Positions 31,448-41,465 are shown, counted from the first letter of the stretch. The stretch: 64,000 nucleotides of DNA from Geodermatophilus obscurus (GCF_900115395.1 NZ_FOWE01000007.1:248001-312000); one strand, 5' to 3'. Notes: generated by a model not told the origin, from the sequence alone. Program-made: numbers and translations.

Positions 31448-31926
31448 TAGCGCACCAGGGGCAGCGGCGTGAAGCCGGCCGCCTCGTAGGTGCGGCGGGC
31501 CGGCGCGTGCCCCGGGTCGCCGCCGGTGCCGATCGCGACGAGCCGGACCCCCGCCCGCCGCAACTGCTCGACCCCGTCGTCGAGCAGGGCCCGGCCGACG
31601 CCGCGGCGCTGGGCCGCGGGGTCGACGGCGAGCATCTCGACCTCCCCGCCGTCGGGCTCGTCGAACGACCCGTCGTGCACCAGGACGGCGACGAACCCGA
31701 CCGGCCGGCCGGCCTCGTCGGCGACGCGGACCCGCACGCCCGGATCGCGGCACACCCGTTCGACGGCCGCGGCCTGCGACCGCGACCAGTCGGGGTACAG
31801 GTGCCGGTACACCGCCGGGCCGAGGACCGCCCCGAAGGAGGCGAACACCGGCTCCCAGGCGCGCAGCGACAGGGCGACGACCTCCGCGACGTCGGCGTCG
31901 GCGAGGTCCCGGATCACGACGGTCAC
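31432..31926 (-). CDS. GNAT family N-acetyltransferase
   Basis: A 164-residue acetyltransferase with the full GNAT fold: strand VEMLAVDPAAQRRGVGRALLD carries the acetyl-CoA pyrophosphate loop (Q/R-x-x-G-x-G/A), followed by ARRTYEAAGFTPLPLVRYYR. The acceptor is unknown. GTG start; a second GTG three codons later is possible. Convergent overlap of 16 bases with the oxidoreductase gene. Confidence 0.9.
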   Translation of the reverse strand: MTVVIRDLADADVAEVVALSLRAWEPVFASFGAVLGPAVYRHLYPDWSRSQAAAVERVCRDPGVRVRVADEAGRPVGFVAVLVHDGSFDEPDGGEVEMLAVDPAAQRRGVGRALLDDGVEQLRRAGVRLVAIGTGGDPGHAPARRTYEAAGFTPLPLVRYYRLL

Positions 31927-31947
31927 CCGGTCAGGCTCGCGGCGCCG

Positions 31948-34900
31948 TCAAACGGGATCCGGGTCGTCGGGCGGCGGGGGCAGGAGGTCGTCGTCGGGCT
32001 CGGGCGGCACGTCGTCGGGCACCTCGCCGGTGGCCGCCTGTCCGCTGACCAGGGCCACGAGGCCGGCCTCGTCGAGCAGGTCGACGGGGCGCACGGTGAC
32101 CCCGGCGGCGACGTGGTGGAAGCCGGCGCTGACCCGCTCGACGGGCACGCCGGTCAGCCGCGACCAGCCCAGCCGGTAGGCGGCGAGCTGGACGGCGGCG
32201 GAGGCGAGCTCGGCGCCCGACGGCGGCGGGCCGGTCTTCCAGTCGACCACCTCGAAGCCGCCGTCGGCGGTGCCGAACACGGCGTCGATGCGGCCGCGCA
32301 GGGTGAGCGGGCCCAGCGGCGTCTCGAACGGCACCTCCACCTCGACCGGCTGCCGGTCGGCCCACGGGCTGGCCAGGAACGCCTGCTGCAGCGCGGTGAG
32401 TGCGCCGTCGGGCACGGCGGTCGCGTCGCCGGAGCCGGGCAGTTCGTCCAGGTCGAGCAGCCGGGAGGCGCCGAAGCGTTCCTCCAGCCAGGCGTGGAAG
32501 GCGGTGCCGCGACGGGCCAGGGGCGCGGGGGCGGCGGGCATCGGCCGGCGCAGGCGCCGCGCCAGCTCGGCCGGGTCCCGGCGCAGGGTGACCAGCTCCG
32601 ACACCGACAGGTGGCTGGGCAGCGGCACCTCCACCGTCGGGCGGGCGGTGCGGCGCCGCTCGCGCAGCAGGAGGTCGGCGTCGCGCACCCAGTGCTCCAC
32701 CTCCGGGTCGCCGCTGCCGAGGACGGCGTCGGCGTCGAGCGGGTGCGGCGCGGTGGCGGCCACCAGCTCGGCGGCGGCGGTGAGCGCCCGGCGGCGCGGT
32801 GCCGACAGCGGGTCGGCCGGCCAGACGCCGACCGGCCACTCCTCCAGCGCGGGGTTGGTGGCGCCGTCCTCGGGGCGCTCGGCCCAGGAGACGACGACGC
32901 CCGCGCCGGCCGTGCAGGCGCGGCGGACGGTGTCGAGCAGGACGGAGGGCCCGCACGGCTTGACGCCGTCGCGCCACCAGCTGCCCGAGCACAGCAGCAG
33001 GTGCTTGGCGCGGGTCACCGCGACGTAGCCGAGCCGGATCTCCTCGGCCTCGCCGAAGCGCTTCCACTCCTCGACGTAGTCCTCGAGCGCGGCGCGGACC
33101 GCGGCCTGGTCACCGGAGCCGGGCACCGGCAGGCGCAGTTGCGGCAGCTCCCCGCGGTCGGTGGTGCGCAGGTCGACCGGCACCGCGCCGGGGTCCTTGA
33201 TCCAGGAGTCGGCGGTGTCGGTGCGGGCCGGGAACTGGTCGGCGGTCATCCCGGGCACCGCGACCACGTCCCACTCCAGGCCCTTCGCGGAGTGGCCGGT
33301 GAGCAGCTGGACCGACTCGGGGTCGACCGCCACCTCGCCGGGCTCCAGGCCCCGCTCGCGTTCCTCGGCGTCCTTCAGGTAGCCGAGGAACGCCGGCAGC
33401 GAGGGCAGCTCGGCGAGCTCGGTGAACTCCGCGGCGACGCCGTGCAGGGCGTCGAGGTGCGCCCGCGCCGCGCCGGGGCTCACGCCGGGCGCGCTGGCCA
33501 GCTGGGTCTCCAGGCCGAGCACCCGGGCGACGTCGTCGACCAGGTCGGGCAGCGACTCCCCCAGCCGGCCGCGCAGGTGCGCCAGCTCGGCGCCGAGGCG
33601 GCGCAGCCGCCGGTACGCAGCCGCCGAGAAGGCCGACGGGTCGCCGAGGTCGTCGAGCGCCTCGACGATGCTGCCGCGCTCGGACGGGCGCGGAGCGGTG
33701 TCCTCGTCGTCCTCCCGGGCCGGCTTCCTCGCGTGCACCAGGGCGCGGGCGCGGGCCTCCAGCGCGGCGAGGTCGCGCGGGCCGATCCGCCACCGGGCGC
33801 CGGTGAGCAGCCGGCCGAGCGCGTCGCCCGCGGTGGGGTCGACCAGCACGGTGAGCGTCGCGACGACGTCGGAGACCTCGGGCACCTCGAGCAGACCGCC
33901 CAGGCCGACGACGGTGACCGGGAGGCCGCGGGCGCGCAGGGCCGCGGCGATGCCGGGCAGCTGCTTGCGGGTGCGGACCAGCACCGCGGTGGTCGGCGGG
34001 CGGCCGTCGGGACGCGGCTGCAGGTCGGGGTCCTCGCCGCGCCAGCAGGCGGTCAGCCGGTCGGCCAGTGCCTCGGTCTCCTCGGCGACGGTCGTGTACA
34101 GGCCGGCGGTGACCAGGCCCTGCCCGGCGGCCGGTGCCGGCGCGAGGTCGGGCAGCGGCACCTCCGGCGCGGGCAGCAGCCCGGCGACGTCGTTGGCCAC
34201 GGTGAGCACGGCGCCGTCGTTGCGCCAGCTGGTGGCCAGCGTGAGCCGCTGCGCCCGCCGGCCCCGGACGCCGGGGAAGGTGCGGTCGAACCGCTCGATC
34301 GTGCCGGCCGACGCGCCGCGCCAGCCGTAGATGGACTGCCGCGGGTCGCCGACGGCGAGCACCGGGTGCCCGCTGGCGCCGCCGAACAGCGCCTCCAGCA
34401 TCCGCAGCTGGCCGACGCTGGTGTCCTGGTACTCGTCGAGGAGCACGATCCGCCAGCGGGCGCGCTCGCGGCGGCCGACCTCGGGCGCGGTGATGGCCAC
34501 CCGCGCCGCCAGCGCCACCTGGTCGGAGTGGTCGATGGCCCCGGCGGCCCGCTTGCGCGCCTCGAACGCCTCGACCAGCGGCAGCAGCGCCACCCGGGCC
34601 CGCTGCCGGGCCAGCACGTCGAGCACCGGCTTGTAGGGGCCGCGCTTGCCCTTCGCGTCGGGGTAGGCGGCGATCCGCCGCTCCAGGGAGGCGGTCCAGG
34701 TGCGCAGCCGGTCGGGGCTGACGTCGTGCTCGCCGAGCTCGCCGGCCAGCGCGAGCACGTCCTCGACGGTGGTCAGCGGGCTCAGCTGGACGTCGTCCAT
34801 GTCGCCGGTCCAGCCGGAGACGACGGAGGCCGCCTGCCCCCAGCACATGGCGGGGCCGAGGACACCGGCGCCGGGCTCGACGCCGATCCGCAGCCCGTGC

Positions 34901-35361
34901 TCGCCGACCAGCGTCGCGGCGTAGCCGTGGTAGGTCGACACCGTCGGCATCGCGACGGCCAGCCGCTCCCGCAGCTGGGGGTCGGTCTCGGGGTGCCGCG
35001 ACAGCGCGGCCAGCCGGATGCGGATGCGCTCGTTGAGCTCGCTGGCCGCCTTGCGGGTGAAGGTGAGCCCGAGGACGGCGTCGGGGGCAACTAGCTCGTT
35101 GGCCACCAGCCAGCACACCCGGGCGGCCATCGTCTCGGTCTTGCCCGACCCGGCGCCGGCGACGACGACCAGCGGCCGGTCGGCCGGCGCCGACACCACC
35201 CGCGCCTGCTCGTCCGACGGCGCGTAGGACAGTCCGCAGCGCGCCGCGACCTCGGCCGGGGTGAGCAGCCGCTGCTCCCGGACCGGCTCCGGCGGCGCCC
35301 CGAACAGGGCGTCGTCGAAGGAGAGCTGGTCCTCCGGCGGCACCGGTGTCCGACGGGTCAC
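31948..35361 (-). CDS. adnB: AdnB-type ATP-dependent helicase/nuclease subunit
   Basis: A 1137-residue UvrD-like motor fused to a RecB-family nuclease, matching AdnB (Rv3201c) of the AdnAB double-strand-break end-resection motor. Motor: Walker A AGAGSGKTET (K74), TFTRKAASELNERI, LLDEYQDTSV, GDPRQSIYGW, HSAKGLEWD, YVAVTRAKHLL. Nuclease near the C-terminus: GTAFHAWLE, GRIDAVF, VVDWKTG. The GTG start overlaps the adnA stop (GTGA), so the subunits are translated together. The acidic, Pro-rich C-terminal tail is probably disordered. Confidence 0.92.
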   Translation of the reverse strand: MTRRTPVPPEDQLSFDDALFGAPPEPVREQRLLTPAEVAARCGLSYAPSDEQARVVSAPADRPLVVVAGAGSGKTETMAARVCWLVANELVAPDAVLGLTFTRKAASELNERIRIRLAALSRHPETDPQLRERLAVAMPTVSTYHGYAATLVGEHGLRIGVEPGAGVLGPAMCWGQAASVVSGWTGDMDDVQLSPLTTVEDVLALAGELGEHDVSPDRLRTWTASLERRIAAYPDAKGKRGPYKPVLDVLARQRARVALLPLVEAFEARKRAAGAIDHSDQVALAARVAITAPEVGRRERARWRIVLLDEYQDTSVGQLRMLEALFGGASGHPVLAVGDPRQSIYGWRGASAGTIERFDRTFPGVRGRRAQRLTLATSWRNDGAVLTVANDVAGLLPAPEVPLPDLAPAPAAGQGLVTAGLYTTVAEETEALADRLTACWRGEDPDLQPRPDGRPPTTAVLVRTRKQLPGIAAALRARGLPVTVVGLGGLLEVPEVSDVVATLTVLVDPTAGDALGRLLTGARWRIGPRDLAALEARARALVHARKPAREDDEDTAPRPSERGSIVEALDDLGDPSAFSAAAYRRLRRLGAELAHLRGRLGESLPDLVDDVARVLGLETQLASAPGVSPGAARAHLDALHGVAAEFTELAELPSLPAFLGYLKDAEERERGLEPGEVAVDPESVQLLTGHSAKGLEWDVVAVPGMTADQFPARTDTADSWIKDPGAVPVDLRTTDRGELPQLRLPVPGSGDQAAVRAALEDYVEEWKRFGEAEEIRLGYVAVTRAKHLLLCSGSWWRDGVKPCGPSVLLDTVRRACTAGAGVVVSWAERPEDGATNPALEEWPVGVWPADPLSAPRRRALTAAAELVAATAPHPLDADAVLGSGDPEVEHWVRDADLLLRERRRTARPTVEVPLPSHLSVSELVTLRRDPAELARRLRRPMPAAPAPLARRGTAFHAWLEERFGASRLLDLDELPGSGDATAVPDGALTALQQAFLASPWADRQPVEVEVPFETPLGPLTLRGRIDAVFGTADGGFEVVDWKTGPPPSGAELASAAVQLAAYRLGWSRLTGVPVERVSAGFHHVAAGVTVRPVDLLDEAGLVALVSGQAATGEVPDDVPPEPDDDLLPPPPDDPDPV

Positions 35362-38300
35362 GAGGTGACCTGCCGACCCCGCTCGTGCAGGGGGCAGCTG
35401 CGCCGGGCGGGGCAGCGGGAGCAGTGGCTGCCGGTCCGGACCTCGAAGGTCCCGGCGCCCATGCCGTCACCGACCTGCGCGACCAGCTCCCCGGCCCAGG
35501 TCTCCCCCACCGGGACGTCGGGGGGCAGCGGCCCCTGCGCCTGCTCCTTGGCCCTCGTCCCCGTGCCGACCTGCAGCAGCGCCGCACCGCCGGGGGCGTC
35601 GCCGTGGTCGCCGAACGCGCCCGCGGCGACCGCCACCTGGTAGGCGGCCAGCTGCCCGTGGGTGTCGACGTCCTTGGCCGGCGTGCGGCCGGTCTTGAGG
35701 TCGACGACGACCAGCCGGCCGGCCTCGTCGCGCTCGAGCCGGTCGACCTGGCCGCGGATGCGGGCCCGCCCCACGGTGACGTCGAAGTCGGCCTCGGCGG
35801 CGAGCAGCTCGCGGCGGTTGGCGGTGTGCCAGCCGAGGAACCGGTCGAGCATGTCGCGCGCGGCGATCCGCTGCCGCTGGTCGGCCCAGCCCGGGCCGAG
35901 GTCGAGGGCGTCGAGCTCCTCGGCCAGCGCGGCGGACGCCTGCGAGGCGGGCAGCCCCTCGGCCACCTTCTGCGCGACGGTGTGCACCGCCGAGCCGACC
36001 GTGCGGGTGGCGTCGGGCGAGGCCTCCGCGCCGACCGCGCCGAGCACCCACTTCAGCGGGCAGCGCTGGAAGGTCTCGATCGCCGACGGGCGCACCCGCA
36101 CGGGCTCGCCGTCGGGCACCAGCGGGGCGTCGTCGGACAGCGGCGCCAGGCCCCACCAGTCGGCCGGGGAGGCGCCGGGCACGTGCTCGTCGGCCAGCCG
36201 GCGCAGCACCGCGGCGGCGGCGGAGCGGCGGCCCGGCTCGGTGTGCGGGTCGCTGACCGCGCGGCGCAGGTCGGCGACCAGCGCGGGCAGGGTGAGCGAG
36301 CGCGGCAGCGGTGTCAGCGGCCGGCCGTCGTCGGGCGGGGCGGCGACGAGGTCGAGGAAGCGGGAGGCGGTGGCCCCGGCGTCGGGCCCGTCGAGGGCGC
36401 CCTCGACGGCGGTGACCACCAGCCGGCGGCGGGCGCGGGTGCAGGCGACGTAGAACAGCCGGCGCTCCTCGGCCAGCATCTGGGTGCGCCGGTCGACGTT
36501 CGTGCCGTCGATCCCGGCGACCCGCTCGACCAGCAGCTCGGTGCCGAGCAGGGTGCCGCGGTCGCGCAGGTCGGGCCAGATCCCCTCCTGGACGCCGGCC
36601 ACGCAGACGACGTCCCACTCCAGGCCCTTGGACGCGTGCGCGGTGAGCAGCCGCACGGCGTCGGCGGCCGACTCCCGGCCCGCGCCGGCCAGCCCGGGCA
36701 GCTCCTGGGCCGACAGGTGCTCGACGAACGCCCCGACGGTGGCCGAGGGCAGCCGGTCGACGAAGCCCGCCGCGGCGTCGAACAGCGCCACGACGGCGTC
36801 GAGGTCGCGGTCGGCGACCGCCCCGGCCGACCCGCCGGCGGCGCTGGCCCGCGCCCACCGGCCGGCCAGGCCGCTGCGCTGCCACATCGCCCACAGCACG
36901 TCCTCGGCCGAGCCGTCGCGGGCCAGCGCCACGCGACCGACGGCCAGCACCCCGGCGACCTTCCGCGCGGCGCGGGAGACGGGCTCGGGCAGCTCCTCCA
37001 GCAGCGCCTGGTCGGCGAGCGCGCTGGCCAGCGGCGCGCCCTGCTCGTCGGCGTCGACCCCGCGCTGCGCCTGCGCGATCCGCACCGCGCGGCGCAGCCG
37101 GCGCAGGTCCAGCACGGTGGCCCCGCCCAGCGGGGAGGCCAGCAGCGCCTCGGCGCCGGGCTCGTCGAGGGCCAGCGTGCCCGGCTCGGCGTCGCGCCGC
37201 GGCAGCAGCGCGGTGAGCGCGGCCAGCAGCGGGGCGACGGCGGGCTGCGCGGCCAGCGGCAGGTCGTCGCTGCCCACCTCGACCGGGACGCCGGCGGAGG
37301 TCAGCGCCCGCCGCAGCGGCCCGATGGCCAGGGTGGTGCGCACCACCACGGCCATCTCCGACCACGGGACGCCGTCGACGAGGTGCGCCCGGCGCAGGGT
37401 GTCGGCGACGTAGGCGGCCTCGACGGCGGCCGAGCCGAAGACGTGCACCTCGGCCGCGCCCTCGTCGGTGCCCGCGGCGGCGGCCAGCCGCCGGTGCTCC
37501 CACGGGCCGGGCAGCGCCTCGGCGACCCGGCGGCTCACCGCCAGCAGCGCCGGGCCGGAGCGACGGGACACGCCCAGCGACAGCCGGGGCGCGGGCCGGC
37601 CGGTGACCGTGCGGAAGACCTGCGGGAAGTCGACGATGCCGCGGGGCTCGGCGCCGCGGAAGGCGTAGATCGCCTGGTCGGGGTCACCGACGACGACGAG
37701 GTCGCCCCCGCCGCCGGCGAGCAGGTGCAGCAGCTCGACCTGGGCGGGGTCGGTGTCCTGGTACTCGTCGACGAACAGCCACCGGGCCCGCTCGCGCTCG
37801 GCGCGCAGCAGCGCCGGGTCGTCCTCGAGCTCGGCGATCGCGGCGCGCACCAGCTCGGCGGGGTCGTAGCCCGACGCGTCACCGCCGCCGGCGGTGGAGA
37901 ACGCGGTGACCGCCTCGTACTGCTCCTGGAAGGCCGCCGCGTGCAGCCACGCCTCGTTGCCGGTCTCGCGGGCCCAGTCGGCCAGCAGGTCGGGGCCGAC
38001 CCCGCGCTCGGTGCTCCGCAGCAGCAGCTCGCGCAGCTCGCCGCGGAAGCCCGCCGTGGACAGCGCCGGCAGCAGCGACGCCGGCCAGCGCACCGCGCCC
38101 TCCCCCGCCAGGTCGCCGCGCAGCAGCTCGGCGACGACGGCGTCCTGCTCGGCGGCGGTGAGCAGCCGGGGCGGCGCCTCCCCGCGCAGCAGCGCCGCGC
38201 GCCGGAGCACCCCGTAGGCGTAGGAGTGGAAGGTGCGGGCCAGCGGCTCGCGGATGGTGCGGGCGACCCGCGCGGTGACGCGGTCGCGCAGCTCCGCGGC

Positions 38301-38546
38301 GGCCCGCCGGCTGAAGGTCAGGACGAGGATCTGCTCGGGGTCGACGCCGCGGTCGATCCGCGCGGCGACCGCCTCGACGATCGTCGTCGTCTTGCCGGTG
38401 CCGGGGCCGGCGAGGACCAGCAGCGGGCCGCCCGGGTGGTCGACGACGGCCTGCTGCGTGGGGTCCAGCCGCGGCGGCCGCACCGGTGCCGCCGCCGGTT
38501 GCACGAGCCGGTAGACCGGCGCTTCCTCGTCCCCCCACACCACCAC
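35358..38546 (-). CDS. adnA: AdnA-type helicase/nuclease subunit with iron-sulfur cluster
   Basis: A 1062-residue partner of AdnB (Rv3202c type). Motor: Walker A AGPGTGKTTT (K52), FSRRAAAELRDRV, LFVDEYQDTDP, GDPDQAIYAFRG, HASKGLEWD, YVACTRARRRL; all look intact here. The C-terminal RecB nuclease has GQVDRLER and VVDLKTGR, and a four-cysteine cluster (one C in FQRCPLKW, then C1042, C1045, C1051 in CSRCPARRSC), which in AddB/AdnA binds [4Fe-4S] and stabilises the nuclease. GTG start at 38546, with a second GTG next to it; either is possible. AdnAB resects broken DNA ends before RecA loading. Confidence 0.92.
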   Translation of the reverse strand: MVVWGDEEAPVYRLVQPAAAPVRPPRLDPTQQAVVDHPGGPLLVLAGPGTGKTTTIVEAVAARIDRGVDPEQILVLTFSRRAAAELRDRVTARVARTIREPLARTFHSYAYGVLRRAALLRGEAPPRLLTAAEQDAVVAELLRGDLAGEGAVRWPASLLPALSTAGFRGELRELLLRSTERGVGPDLLADWARETGNEAWLHAAAFQEQYEAVTAFSTAGGGDASGYDPAELVRAAIAELEDDPALLRAERERARWLFVDEYQDTDPAQVELLHLLAGGGGDLVVVGDPDQAIYAFRGAEPRGIVDFPQVFRTVTGRPAPRLSLGVSRRSGPALLAVSRRVAEALPGPWEHRRLAAAAGTDEGAAEVHVFGSAAVEAAYVADTLRRAHLVDGVPWSEMAVVVRTTLAIGPLRRALTSAGVPVEVGSDDLPLAAQPAVAPLLAALTALLPRRDAEPGTLALDEPGAEALLASPLGGATVLDLRRLRRAVRIAQAQRGVDADEQGAPLASALADQALLEELPEPVSRAARKVAGVLAVGRVALARDGSAEDVLWAMWQRSGLAGRWARASAAGGSAGAVADRDLDAVVALFDAAAGFVDRLPSATVGAFVEHLSAQELPGLAGAGRESAADAVRLLTAHASKGLEWDVVCVAGVQEGIWPDLRDRGTLLGTELLVERVAGIDGTNVDRRTQMLAEERRLFYVACTRARRRLVVTAVEGALDGPDAGATASRFLDLVAAPPDDGRPLTPLPRSLTLPALVADLRRAVSDPHTEPGRRSAAAAVLRRLADEHVPGASPADWWGLAPLSDDAPLVPDGEPVRVRPSAIETFQRCPLKWVLGAVGAEASPDATRTVGSAVHTVAQKVAEGLPASQASAALAEELDALDLGPGWADQRQRIAARDMLDRFLGWHTANRRELLAAEADFDVTVGRARIRGQVDRLERDEAGRLVVVDLKTGRTPAKDVDTHGQLAAYQVAVAAGAFGDHGDAPGGAALLQVGTGTRAKEQAQGPLPPDVPVGETWAGELVAQVGDGMGAGTFEVRTGSHCSRCPARRSCPLHERGRQVTS

Positions 38547-38640
38547 CCCTCGATGACACCACGGGTGTCCGACACCACCGCGGAGGCGCTGGTCACCGAG
38601 CCCGGCGAGGACGCCGGTGCGGCCCCACCGGAGCGCGGGA

Positions 38641-39168
38641 TCAGTACCTGACCCGGTACCAGTGCGCGGTCTCCCCGGGGACCCGGTCGAGCAGCACCTG
38701 GGTCCCGCCGGGGTGGGAGAACACCCGGACGCCGTCGCCGAGGAGGACCGGCGCGGTGAAAAGCAGCACCTCGTCGAGCAGTCGTTCCGCGATCAGCTGC
38801 CGGGCGACGTCGGCGCCGAGCGCGTTGACGTACCCGTCCCCGGCGGCCTCGCGCGCGAGGTCGACGGCGCGGTGCAGGTCGTCGACGAAGGTGACGCCCC
38901 CGGGCGCCTCGGCGGCCGGCCGGTGGGTGAGGACGACGACCGGCCCGGACCACTGACCGCCGAAGGCACCCTCCTGCTCGGTGCCGCGGTTGGGGTCGTC
39001 GCCGCCGAAGGTCCGGGCGCCGACGAGCAGGGCGGTCGTGCGCGCCATCAGCCGGTCGGCCGTCGGGTCCTCGTCCCCGAGGTGCGGCGTCAGCCAGGAC
39101 ATGTCCCCGCCTGGGCCGGCGATGAAGCCGTCCAGCGACGCGGTCGCGGAGTAGATCAGCGTGGCCAC
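38641..39168 (-). CDS. Dihydrofolate reductase-like (RibD C-terminal) family protein
   Basis: A 175-residue protein of the YyaP/YwjB-type dihydrofolate reductase superfamily: MATLIYSATASLDGFIAGPG start, LLVGARTFGG nucleotide-contact strand and GADVARQLIAERLLDEVLLF near the end. It likely binds NADPH, but these proteins rarely reduce folate and the real substrate is unknown. A GAGGAGG ribosome site precedes the GTG start. Confidence 0.88.
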   Translation of the reverse strand: MATLIYSATASLDGFIAGPGGDMSWLTPHLGDEDPTADRLMARTTALLVGARTFGGDDPNRGTEQEGAFGGQWSGPVVVLTHRPAAEAPGGVTFVDDLHRAVDLAREAAGDGYVNALGADVARQLIAERLLDEVLLFTAPVLLGDGVRVFSHPGGTQVLLDRVPGETAHWYRVRY

Positions 39169-39187
39169 GGGGTCCTCCTCGTCGGGT

Positions 39188-39484
39188 TCAGGGCCAGGCG
39201 ACGACGGCGAGGTCGACCCGCCCGCCGCGGACCGGGACGCCCTCGGTCGCCAGCAGGCCGAGCTGCTCGACGCGGACCGGCTCGGCGCACGTGCCGTCGG
39301 CGCGGACCACCCGGTACCACGGCACCGCCGCCCCGCCGGCCGACAGCGCGCGGGCCACCCGCCGCGGGCCGATGCCCACGAGCCGGCCGATCGCGCCGTA
39401 GGTGCTCACCCGGCCCGGCGGGATGCGCTCGACGACGTCGAACACCGCCTCGTCGACGTCTCCGGGGTCGGGAGGGCCGGCCAC
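39188..39484 (-). CDS. Alkyltransferase-like (ATL/MGMT-like) DNA repair protein
   Basis: A 98-residue protein with the DNA-binding wing of O6-alkylguanine alkyltransferase (PPGRVSTYGAIGRLVGIG, then ARALS). The acceptor-cysteine motif PCHRV is replaced by VPWYRVV (W56), so it cannot accept an alkyl group; ATL proteins instead flag the lesion to nucleotide excision repair. Same position as Rv3204 in mycobacteria, next to adnAB. Confidence 0.9.
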   Translation of the reverse strand: MAGPPDPGDVDEAVFDVVERIPPGRVSTYGAIGRLVGIGPRRVARALSAGGAAVPWYRVVRADGTCAEPVRVEQLGLLATEGVPVRGGRVDLAVVAWP

Positions 39485-39488
39485 GGGC

Positions 39489-40094
39489 TCACCCGCGGCG
39501 GCCGAACTGCGCCAGCAGCCGAACCTGCGGCGGCGCGTCCGCCGGGACGTCGAGCGGCGGGTCGAACAGGCCGGGGACCCCGCCGGCCGGGAGGCGGGCG
39601 GCCATCCCCTCGGCCGCGCGCACCAGCGCCGGGTCGAGGTCCTCGTCCCCTCCGGTGGCGCGGGCGAGGTCCCACGAGTGCACGGTGAGGTCGGCGGTCA
39701 GCTCCTCGACGTAGCGCCACGTCGGCGTCGGGCCTCGGGAGAGCTGCACCGTGCCCGCGGCCAGGTCGGCGGCGGCGACGGCGGCCAGCGCCTCGTCGGC
39801 CACGGCCTCCCACGCGGTCAGCGGGTCGGGGGCGAGCAGCGGCTCGGTCCCGGCGGGGACGCGGGCGGCCACGTCGTCGTACGGCTCGCCGGCCAGCAGC
39901 GCCGGGACCCAGTGCGCCTCGCCGACGAGGTGGGCGACGAGGTCGGCGACGGTCCAGCCGGGCAGCGCCTCGAGGTCCCACTGGCCGGGCTCGACGGCGT
40001 CGACCCGGTCGGTGAAGGCGGCCTGGGCGCGCTGGAACAGCTCCAGCAGCTCGGTCGGGGAGGCAGTCGGATCGGCCACCCGCTCAGTCAACAC
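39489..40094 (-). CDS. DinB/mycothiol-dependent isomerase-like metal-binding protein (TIGR03086 type)
   Basis: A 201-residue four-helix protein: LPGWTVADLVAHLVGEAHWV with the first metal histidine, a central hydrophobic helix, and DLTVHSWDLARATG with another. This is the MDMPI/TIGR03086 pattern, a mycothiol-using fold in actinobacteria. The reaction is unknown. Four bases separate it from the alkyltransferase-like gene, so they form an operon, with a terminator upstream isolating them from moeZ. Confidence 0.85.
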   Translation of the reverse strand: MLTERVADPTASPTELLELFQRAQAAFTDRVDAVEPGQWDLEALPGWTVADLVAHLVGEAHWVPALLAGEPYDDVAARVPAGTEPLLAPDPLTAWEAVADEALAAVAAADLAAGTVQLSRGPTPTWRYVEELTADLTVHSWDLARATGGDEDLDPALVRAAEGMAARLPAGGVPGLFDPPLDVPADAPPQVRLLAQFGRRG

Positions 40095-40102
40095 GGACGC
40101 CG

Positions 40103-40135
40103 AGGGCCCGGCACCCGTAGCGGGTGCCGGGCCCT
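40103..40135 (-). terminator. Terminator after moeZ
   Basis: A perfect 14-base-pair stem (40103-40116 with 40122-40135) with a five-base loop, between the moeZ stop and the next gene on the same strand. Confidence 0.85.
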
Positions 40136-40209
40136 GGCGACGTGCTGCAACGGGCCCCTCGCAGGGCCCGCCGCGAGCGTGCGAGCGGTGGGGGCGAGGG
40201 GGTCCTTCC

Positions 40210-41370
40210 TCAGTACGTGGGGAGCGTCTTGTCGATGCGCGTGGCCCAGGCCGTCACGCCGCCCTGGACGTGGACGGCGTCGGAGAAGCCGGCGTTCTTG
40301 ACCGCGGCGAGCACCTCGGCGGAGCGGACGCCGGTCTTGCAGTGCAGCACGATCGGCCGGTCCTGGGGCAGCTGCGACAGCGCCCGGCCGGACAGGATCT
40401 CGTCCTTCGGCAGGAGCTTCGCGCCGGGGATGGACACGATCTCGTACTCGTTGGGCTCCCGGACGTCGATGAGCTCGAAGTCCTTGCCGGCGTCCAGCAT
40501 GTCCTTGAGCTCGTCGACGGTGATCGTCGAGCCGGCCGCGGCGGCCTGCGCCTCGTCGGAGACGACGCCGCAGAACGCCTCGTAGTCGATGAGCCCGGTG
40601 ATCGGCTCGGCCTCGGGGTCCTTGCGCACCTTGATCGTGCGGAAGGTCATCTCCAGGGCGTCGTAGACCATGAGCCGGCCCAGCAGCGTCTCGCCGATGC
40701 CGGTGATGAGCTTGACCGCCTCCGTCGCCTGGATCGCGCCGATGGTCGCGCACAGCACGCCGAGCACGCCGCCCTCGGCGCAGGAGGGCACCATCCCGGG
40801 CGGCGGGGGCACCGGGTAGAGGTCGCGGTAGTTGGGGCCGTGCTCGGCCCAGAAGACCGACACCTGGCCGTCGAAGCGGTAGATCGAGCCCCACACGTAG
40901 GGCTTGCCGAGCAGCACGCACGCGTCGTTGACGAGGTAGCGCGTGGCGAAGTTGTCGGTGCCGTCGACGATCAGGTCGTACTGCTCGAAGATCCCCATGA
41001 CGTTGTCGCTGTCCAGGCGCGTCTCGTGCAGCCGGACGTCGACGTACGGGTTGATCTCCCTGATCGAGTCCCGCGCGCTCTCGGCCTTGGACCGGCCGAC
41101 GTCGGACTGCCCGTGGATGATCTGCCGCTGCAGGTTCGACTCGTCGACGGTGTCGAACTCGACGATGCCGATCGTGCCCACCCCGGCCGCGGCCAGGTAC
41201 ATGAGCACGGGTGAGCCGAGGCCACCGGCGCCGACGGCGAGCACCCTGGCGTTCTTCAGCCGCTTCTGCCCGTCCATCCCGACGTCGGGGATGATCAGGT
41301 GGCGGCTGTACCGGCGCACCTCGTCGATCGACAGGTCGGCGGCGGGCTCGACCAGGGGTGGCAGGGACAC
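40210..41370 (-). CDS. moeZ: Adenylyltransferase/sulfurtransferase MoeZ
   Basis: A 386-residue fusion of an E1-like adenylyltransferase (GAGGLGSPV at 47-55, FDTVDESNLQRQ) and a C-terminal rhodanese whose persulfide cysteine is C344 in VLHCKTGVRS. It activates and thiolates small sulfur-carrier proteins for molybdopterin, cysteine (CysO) and other sulfur-containing cofactors. The GTG start has a GAGGAG ribosome site. Same position as mycobacterial Rv3206c. It links functionally to the transsulfuration genes at the left edge, though not in the same operon. Confidence 0.95.
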   Translation of the reverse strand: MSLPPLVEPAADLSIDEVRRYSRHLIIPDVGMDGQKRLKNARVLAVGAGGLGSPVLMYLAAAGVGTIGIVEFDTVDESNLQRQIIHGQSDVGRSKAESARDSIREINPYVDVRLHETRLDSDNVMGIFEQYDLIVDGTDNFATRYLVNDACVLLGKPYVWGSIYRFDGQVSVFWAEHGPNYRDLYPVPPPPGMVPSCAEGGVLGVLCATIGAIQATEAVKLITGIGETLLGRLMVYDALEMTFRTIKVRKDPEAEPITGLIDYEAFCGVVSDEAQAAAAGSTITVDELKDMLDAGKDFELIDVREPNEYEIVSIPGAKLLPKDEILSGRALSQLPQDRPIVLHCKTGVRSAEVLAAVKNAGFSDAVHVQGGVTAWATRIDKTLPTY

Positions 41371-41465
41371 GCTCGCTCCTCACGTTCACGGACTCCGGCC
41401 GGGCCGGTGCTGGTGCGGGTAACAGCCTCCCAGGCGGCCGTGTTCCCGCCGGACCCGCCCGGTCG